From contig CAJNDS010001213.1 in assembly GCA_905221605.1 (NCBI GenBank), positions 250,001-314,000 on the forward strand: a stretch of 64,000 bases of DNA, given 5' to 3'. Shown here one piece after another: positions 57,709-64,000 of the stretch. This DNA is from Symbiodinium natans. Lineage: Eukaryota > Sar > Dinophyceae > Suessiales > Symbiodiniaceae. The first letter of the stretch is position 1. Each line of letters starts with the position of its first letter. The notes beneath the pieces are model-generated. The model did not search any database. It was not told the DNA's origin and saw only the letters and a program-made list of their open reading frames with translations. The translations under genes and the position numbers were made by a program.

Positions 57709-58485
57709 CTGCTACCAAGATGTTCCAGTCAACTTTCACAACTTGTTTCCAATACACCCACTACGAAACACTCCGACAGACCCAAGACCCGAACCCCGAA
57801 ACGGAACAGAGAAACCGGGAAAGGAAGGGGGCAACTTTTTGACTTTGACTTTGATTCGCAACGGGTCAGTGCATAGCAGAGACATGCAGACGCTGGTGGA
57901 CCCGCGTAGCGATAATGAGCCAGCATAGGGATGCCTGGCAGCTTGTAGCTGCACTTGCATAAGCAAGCCTCAAGAGTGTGAACCACGAGGCTGGCATGCC
58001 GGTCCTAGGACCCAGCACATGCCTATGAGAGATTGGCCTTCCGGTCCGAAGACCCAGCAAAGGCACTACAGAAACACGACAAAGAACAGTGCTGATGATA
58101 GAGCAACATAGATAAGCCAAATTCGCTGAACATCGTGGCCAGCTCTCCGGGATTGAAACACTACGTGCGAGAAGATGATGCAGCTGGGGAAGTCAATAAA
58201 CCAGATAGTTAGGAATAGATTCGATATCCAGTGAACATGAGAGCTTTGCTGCATCGATTGAAGTGGCTGTTGGAGCTACTAGTTGGCTGCAGAAAGGGCT
58301 TGTTCCAGGACAAACAGCATGAGCGTGATACCAAACTCGATACCCAACAGCAGCACCCTACGAGCGTGCCCTTCCGTCGATCTGTGATTTGACAAAAGAT
58401 CACCTGTAATCGAGTGCAGCGGGCGAGTATCCACAAAAACAGTGCAGGTGGAATGGTATAAGTCAGAAAGCAAAAAGAAGAAGGA
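57709..58485. other. Spacer; probable 3' untranslated part of the retrotransposon
   Basis: No credible gene. The part directly below 58486 is downstream of the retrotransposon stop codon and should contain its 3' UTR, but I see no poly-A tail, short tandem tail or target-site duplication that fixes the 3' end. Confidence 0.4.
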
Positions 58486-59265
58486 TCAGTCACCCACTAG
58501 TGCAAGGAGATAAAAATTCCGCATTAGGACCTCAGCCTCGTTTGAGGAGAGTTCAGCCACGCTCACACCATCATCAGAAGTATATCTGCGAATATCACCA
58601 TCGCACCCGGATTGAAACTCATGAAAGAAGGCTCGATAATGACCAGATTGCGGACTGTTGCCCAGATGGTATACCCCGGATACAACATGATAGGACCGCA
58701 GAGCTTTCCGATTTTCCACCAAGGTCGGTATGAGAAGACTGTCGGGGATCTTGAGACGAACATTGTTCTTCCGGATCCGGCCATGCTGAAGGGAGAAACG
58801 CATGACCTGTAGAAAAAGAATCCTTGGCGGATGTATCAGAAATTGCAGCCCTTCTGTTGTCTGATGCCATTCCTGTATCATGGCGGGAAGGCTTCGGTGT
58901 CGACCAATGTGAAGTATAATTGGCGCTGAGGTTAGATCAATCACATCCACCAGAGCGGAGGTCGGGTCGTATGAATGAATTGACCCTCCCAATCCAGGAA
59001 TCGTGACATATTCCAGGAGGAACATCAAAAATTCAACCACATCCTGTTGTGTACCCGGTCTGCCCCATATGGCCAAGATTCTTGACCATTCCTCTATATC
59101 ACACAGCCTGCCATTTGTCTCTGCAACCCGCTGCTGAACTGTAAGCAGGAGTCCTCCCATCGATTCATGAAAATGCCGGCTGAGCCACCATATACACAGA
59201 AGTAGTGCATTCTGATAGCATGTATTGCCAGTGTTTTGCAGAATTGGGAGGGCAGCTGCAGTCAT
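58486..59265 (-). CDS. Ubiquitin-specific protease (USP/C19) domain, possible separate translation unit
   Basis: From ATG 59265 the 259-residue segment reads LPILQNTGNTCYQNALLL (Cys box, Cys16), GTQQDVVEFLMFLLEYV (QQD box), a core with PPRILFLQVMRFSL, then YHVVSGVYHLGNSPQSGHY (His209) and a late YTSDDGVSVAEL (Asp231/232). This is the Cys-His-Asp set of ubiquitin-specific proteases, which cleave ubiquitin from proteins. The domain is short for the family, lacks the zinc-ribbon CxxC pairs and looks like a minimal USP core. The same bases are also the C-terminus of the 1836-codon frame; whether it is made as a fusion, a reinitiated product or both cannot be told from sequence. In an element it could protect the machinery from degradation or process the polyprotein (inference). 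Confidence 0.85.
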   Translation of the reverse strand: MTAAALPILQNTGNTCYQNALLLCIWWLSRHFHESMGGLLLTVQQRVAETNGRLCDIEEWSRILAIWGRPGTQQDVVEFLMFLLEYVTIPGLGGSIHSYDPTSALVDVIDLTSAPIILHIGRHRSLPAMIQEWHQTTEGLQFLIHPPRILFLQVMRFSLQHGRIRKNNVRLKIPDSLLIPTLVENRKALRSYHVVSGVYHLGNSPQSGHYRAFFHEFQSGCDGDIRRYTSDDGVSVAELSSNEAEVLMRNFYLLALVGD

Positions 59266-60248
59266 CAGGCGTTGTCCGGGAGAAGCTCCATGACCCGGTT
59301 CGCCAGGGGGTTCCGCTGAAGACGATCCCGTCGGAACCGTCCCAGTACCATCTTCCACACCGAGAGGTCGCACATGTCCCGAAGATGGCGGTGAAGGTCT
59401 TGCTCCGCTTCGCCCACGGTGCCGATCTCGAGGAACAGAGCCACCTGGTCGCCCTCCATGTTGGCCGTCAGCTTCCGGCTGGGCTGACATCGTAGAACCG
59501 TCTCCCCCGTCAGAAGGCCTATCACACTCTGCATTTTGCGTTGCCACCGCTCCAGCTTCATGGGCTCCCGATCCTGGTTGCGTAGTTCCTGGCGACTGTC
59601 GGGATCCCATTGCAAGTAGGGCCAACACGGATCGTCGTCCTCGTCCTTGACCAGCAACTGTGCCTGCACCGCGGACCGCATCGCGTCGTCGTTCTTCATC
59701 AGGATGTCCACGCGAGATAGCAGCTCCCGAAGCACTAGGCTGACCAGGATCACCCGTTTCGGATACTTGGCTTTGCCCATCTCCTTCTCTGTGTCGAACG
59801 TCTGTGACGCCGTGTACAGGGGGGATACGAGCGACTGGAGCTCCCCTGCGGATTTGATTTGCAAAAACATCACGTAGGCTTGATTGAGTCTTTGCGCCGC
59901 CAATGCATCTTCGTGTCGAATCGATAGTCTCGCGATGGTGTGCACCAGATTGGTGAGCTGAGATTGCGATGACTGGGAGGTTCCGGCATTGGTCTTGGCC
60001 TTGCCCTTGCCCCTTCCAGGTCCCTTCTTCTGAAGCTTCGACGCTGCTTCCGTAACCAGCATTGGCGCCGTCTCCTGCGCCACCTCCTTTCTTTTGGAGC
60101 CTGCCATTGGTTCCATCTCCATCCCTGTTGCCATCGATGGGGGACTCTGGTCGGATTGCTGAATCATCCTGGCTCCGAGACCCTGGAACGCTTTGGAGTA
60201 GGTGGACAGTTCGCTGCTGGTCGGGGGCTGAAATTGTAGCTCGGTCAT
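59265..60248 (-). CDS. 327-residue ORF overprinted in +1 frame between zinc fingers and USP
   Basis: ATG at 60248 overlaps codons 1249-1250 of the long frame; the stop TGA is 59265-59267. The product starts MTELQFQPPTSSELSTYSKA. It has a basic linker (KKGPGRGKGKAKTNAG) and a helical core: LVHTIARLSIRHEDALAAQR, ILVSLVLRELLSRVDILMK and GLLTGETVLRCQPSRKL. Its composition is that of a folded protein, whereas the long frame here is Gly/Arg/Pro/Ser-rich, so this frame is likely the conserved one. From memory, similar RHEDAL...LVLRELL segments occur in other dinoflagellate retroelement-associated proteins; function unknown, perhaps RNA binding or assembly. The ATG of the USP overlaps its stop as TGATG, the arrangement used for termination-reinitiation in some non-LTR elements. 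Confidence 0.8.
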   Translation of the reverse strand: MTELQFQPPTSSELSTYSKAFQGLGARMIQQSDQSPPSMATGMEMEPMAGSKRKEVAQETAPMLVTEAASKLQKKGPGRGKGKAKTNAGTSQSSQSQLTNLVHTIARLSIRHEDALAAQRLNQAYVMFLQIKSAGELQSLVSPLYTASQTFDTEKEMGKAKYPKRVILVSLVLRELLSRVDILMKNDDAMRSAVQAQLLVKDEDDDPCWPYLQWDPDSRQELRNQDREPMKLERWQRKMQSVIGLLTGETVLRCQPSRKLTANMEGDQVALFLEIGTVGEAEQDLHRHLRDMCDLSVWKMVLGRFRRDRLQRNPLANRVMELLPDNA

Positions 60249-63200
60249 GAAAGATCAGGTTCGAAAAGTAGACCTGCAGTAGAGTCGGGCACTTGTGTTT
60301 AGTATGCATGCTGGCCACTCCACCGCAATATATACACGGAGCTGAAAGTACAAAAGGAACTACCAGCTTGGTGGCCCGCGTGCCGTACTTTTTCCAGAGG
60401 TCCTGATGGGATTTGACAAAGTGGGATCCAAAATCGTGCTTGTTAACCAGCCATTGCCTGCAGACCGCGCAGTGATGTTCAAGCTCCTGAAGCACGTCCT
60501 TGCGCCTGCAGAGAAAGCTCAGTCCACCTTTGCGAAATGATAGCTGAAAGTCATAATCCGACGCGACTGGAATTTTGTCTCGGACCTCAGTGGCACCGTG
60601 GTTGGGCAGGGCAGGAGGGAGGGCTACCGTTGAGCCTGTGGGAGCGGTGCATCGATTGAGTTTAATGTGGCGTCCCAAGCTACTCCAGGTGTTGAACTTG
60701 TTCAAGCAAAAACAGCATTGCGGCATGCCATCAACCCCATATCGGCGTATGTCTGCATTGATATCAGCAAAAGACCCCGTAGTGGCATCGCGCTCATGGT
60801 CAGTCGAGTGTTTTTTTGTGACGTGCTGTCGCATGGCTGCCTGAGTATTAAAGTATATGCCACATTCTGGACATGAGAAACCTTCCTGCAACGGGATGTG
60901 CACTAGAGTGGTGTCGTGTTTTCGGTGGTACGTAGCCTCCAGGGCGAGCTGTTGGAACTCCATAATCCGGTCATGCAAAATGGCCTCAATCATTGGGTCT
61001 TTCATGATATCATCTGGCTCAATCTGTCTGTACAGTTGTTGAAGATTGAGAAGTCGACTTGATGCCAGCTTATGCAAGTGCTGAAGTGGCTCTGGGAGGC
61101 CCACTCTCTGTAATAGATCCAACGATCGTTCTCCCGTAAGATGAACTGGTGAATTGGATATGGCCCGAATCTGTTTGATCCATGCAATCGCAAACATGTC
61201 CGCTGATGTTTTGGTTAGGCCCGTACTCAGTAATCCGTACGTCATCGCTGGAAGAATAGCACAGCGCCATAGTCGTATTCGATGATGTAGCCGAAGGATC
61301 TTTCGGGCGTTGACCAATTTTCGCAGCCGATCGTAGTTCGCCCTTCCAACCGCGATACGGTGGCGCATGGTTTGTTCTTCGAAGCTCGTGTACGACAACA
61401 CTATACCCATGTAGTGAAGCTGAGATACCAGTGGGATAAGCTCCTCTGTCATAGTGTTCTCTTCGCGGATCGGTACCTTCAGATGTTTTTCGTCCTTGAC
61501 AAGTTCAATGCAGGTGCGCTTGATCCGTTCGGAGCCTTTTCCCTGCACATGCAATATGGCCTTGGATTTGTTGGCATTGACCTGTAAGCCAAATTTACGA
61601 AGCAGCTGAAGGAGCTTACCCAGAGATTGAAGGGCATCATGAAGATCAGTCGGTGAGGTCAGCTCCCAGCATATGTGTTTGTCGTCAGCGAACATGGACA
61701 GCATTCCGGTGGGAGAGTGCAAGCCACCAATAGCCTCAAATTCCTGATAGAGGAGTCCAGTGAATACCGACCATACAATCGGCGAGAGGCAGCAGCCCTG
61801 GCGAACGCCCCGTCCTGCATTAACTAGGAGTCGGGTGCGTTTGTATGTGAGTTCGTATACCGTACCCTGGATCCATTGAGCAATGGCAGAGCATAGGCCG
61901 TCAGGAGCACCGGTTCGACGAACGGCTTCCATAACCAAGGACCATGGGCCTGTGTCAAAGGCTTGAGATAAGTCCAGGGATACCTGGAGGCCTGCTCGAA
62001 AATCTGTCGTGCTCGTCCCTTGTCTGAGATGATGCAGGTTGTAGGCTTGACCTTGTATGGTGGTACGAACTGATCGACAGTGTTGCACGGCACGCATCAA
62101 TGCACACATAACATCACGGCCTGGGAGATATGCGTATTGCGGGATCCTGCGCAAGTATCTCAAAGCATAGGGTTTGAAGTGCTGGGCCAGAATCGACGTG
62201 TACGCTTTGGAGAGTGGGTCTTGTAAGCCAATGGGACGTAGAGATGTAAGGGGGCCTACTGGCTTGCCAGGTTTCTGAAGTAGGGCCACGGAGGTCATAA
62301 GCCATGATGTAGGGTATCGAATGTCCGCCATCTCGATGCCTTTTTGTCCGGCTAGCCACTGTCCAAGTGCTGGTGCAGCTATTTTCCAGAAAGGTGCAGG
62401 AGGAAGGTGTGGGCTGACCGCTTTGCGTGGGCGAATCGCACATACGGCCTGTTGGATTTCGTTCGCCGTTTTACTGAAAGTTGACTCATCACGTGGTAGA
62501 ACCGCAGCGGTGCACAACGGGGGTGATTCCCACTGTAGTGGAGGATGCCATACTCCCTCAAAGTGCTTCCGAAGATGTTCTTCTTCGTCGAGTTCTGAAA
62601 TAATCATTCCTTCTGCATCCCGTATTTGCACTTGTTGACGTCGAGACTTGGGAGCCAGTTTGCGAACGAGTTTGTAGAGAGCCACCGTGTTGGATGCATT
62701 GGCCGCCTCTTCAGCCATCTCCAGATAAGTTTGGAAACGCTCTCTTTTCAATCTTCGACCAACCTTTTGGGATTCCTTGCGCATTTTGTGGTATTGCACA
62801 AGGTGCCTCCAGCGACGTAGTAGTCCACGGAGTGGCGAGCCCATCATAGCGCCTGTCTTGGCTGCCTTGTAATGGCCCCACATTGTTTTGATGTATTGCT
62901 TCAACTCAACTTGTTGTGGTGTGGGTGGGTGCCTCTCTGGAACTGTTAGAAAATAGCGGCTGCAAAGATCGTGCAACAGTATCGGGATGTCATCATACCG
63001 ATCGAGGGGCAAGGTGCTGAGTGACTCCTTCATGTGGGCCTGGATGGTTTGGGAGATCACACCAGGGTTCTGCACCTCCTGCAGGATGGCCGTAATATCG
63101 TATTTGGGACTGGTTCGTTGTTGCCAAGTAGGCTTGGGCACGTGAACTGTGCCCAAGACGGGGTAGTGCTTCGTGTCCCTCCAAGCGCCAACAATGAAGT

Positions 63201-64000
63201 CATGTTTAGGCATGGCTTGCTTGGCTAGTCCAGTGGCTTGGGACTGCCTGGTAAATACATAGTCAATCTGAGTTTTGTACTTCAGATGGGTAAAGGTATG
63301 TGGCCGTCGTCCGCGCCATGTATTCAGTGCACATAGTGCATGTTTGCGAACCACCTCCAGAAACTGCTCGACATCTTTAGCAATTTGGGCGTCCAAGGGT
63401 GCTCGTAGGCAGGTGGCCGAGCCTACGTATGGTTCTTCTCTGCGAAGTTGTAAGTTAAAGTCACCAGCCACCAAAACTTGATGCTCAACCGCCAGGGAAC
63501 ACAGGATCTTATCCAGGTTGCGATACAGTTGTGATCGCTTGAGATAGTGGGATTCCGGTTGTTGAAAAGATACTGCTTGATTATAGCAGTTCAGAATGTC
63601 CAGGATGCCCTTGCTGTGCGTGATACGAATATGATCCAAGCGACCCTGAAGTACACGGCGTACCCGAACCTCCTTGGTGGTCACATGTGGTATATTGATC
63701 AGGGTCAACAGTCCTGCTGATTTATCTTTTTCTGCATGTCCCGAGGAGATATGCATCCATCCTTTGGATTCCCATTCGCTCGTAATACTCCAGTGGGACT
63801 CCTGCAGAAATACAACATGGGGTCTTTGCTGTGGTGGTAACTCGTCCAGCCACTGAATAAGTTCTGGTAGCAGCATGTTACCAAGGCCACTGCAGTTCCA
63901 TGTCATGTATCTCAGCGTCATGTGGCCGGGCCGACGACTCCAGTTGTGTAGCGGTCGTCTGCCTTCAGTGAAACTACGAAAACAAGTATTGCGCATTCCG

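Larger units (their letters stand above)
58486..63996 (-). mobile_element. Non-LTR retrotransposon ORF: endonuclease - reverse transcriptase - zinc fingers - USP protease
   Basis: The frame is open for 1836 codons from the ATG at 63996, four bases from the window edge; more may lie upstream. Residues 28-285 are an AP-like endonuclease (MTWNCSGLGN, FLQES with metal-binding Glu66, CYN, GDFN, IDYVF; the final SDH is replaced by DTKHYP). Residues about 565-825 are the reverse transcriptase: LRPIGLQDPLSKAYTS fingers, motif A SLDLSQAFD (Asp675), motif B GVRQGCCLSPI, motif C FADD (769-772). Four Cys/His fingers follow at 1042-1063, 1094-1116, 1176-1197 and 1221-1236. Residues about 1250-1577 are low-complexity in this frame and overlap another ORF in frame +1. 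Residues 1578-1836 are a USP/C19 domain. With catalytic residues present, the copy looks recent and potentially active. It should copy its RNA at a nicked target site. Confidence 0.9.

Overview
This window looks like nuclear DNA from a dinoflagellate, plausibly Symbiodiniaceae or a relative. The evidence is: an intronless plastid-lumen protein gene in near-identical tandem copies with a signal-peptide + transit + twin-arginine leader; genes cut into many small exons with GC-AG as well as GT-AG introns; retroelement ORFs of the type that fills dinoflagellate genomes; abundant degenerate TTTAGGG-like interstitial repeats; and a possible relict of the dinoflagellate spliced leader. Nearly all well supported genes lie on the minus strand; a weaker plus-strand patch sits near 52.8-54.1 kb. 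Nothing prokaryotic was seen.

Layout. 1-3.4 kb: GC-rich decayed retroelement (minus) with a reverse transcriptase lacking its first catalytic block. 3.4-14.6 kb: degenerate repeats, long gene-poor stretches and two weak multi-exon candidates. 14.6-19.8 kb: three tandem copies of a thylakoid-lumen protein gene. 24.9-26.5 kb: TPR + aspartyl/asparaginyl beta-hydroxylase-like gene. 27.1-27.3 kb: small membrane protein. 29.0-30.0 kb: 2-oxoglutarate/Fe(II) oxygenase fused to ankyrin repeats. 36.5-38.4 kb: a PPP-family Ser/Thr phosphatase spread over at least six exons. 39.3-54.8 kb: mostly non-coding, with a dense landscape of telomere-like repeats, hairpin elements, TA/poly-G elements and microsatellites. 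55.2-57.7 kb: a coiled-coil gene built from tandemly duplicated alternating mini-exons.

58.5-64.0 kb holds the most unusual object: a non-LTR retrotransposon whose 1836-residue reading frame runs from an AP-like endonuclease through reverse transcriptase and four zinc fingers to a complete-looking ubiquitin-specific protease (USP/C19) domain. Between the zinc fingers and the USP, a second 327-residue ORF lies in the +1 frame over about 980 nt, while the main frame stays open. This inner ORF ends exactly where a start codon for the USP begins (TGATG overlap). The element therefore appears to carry a captured deubiquitinase plus an overprinted gene, possibly expressed by termination-reinitiation.

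Limits: exon boundaries were read by eye, no homology search was possible, and small-exon genes in the gene-poor stretches may have been missed.
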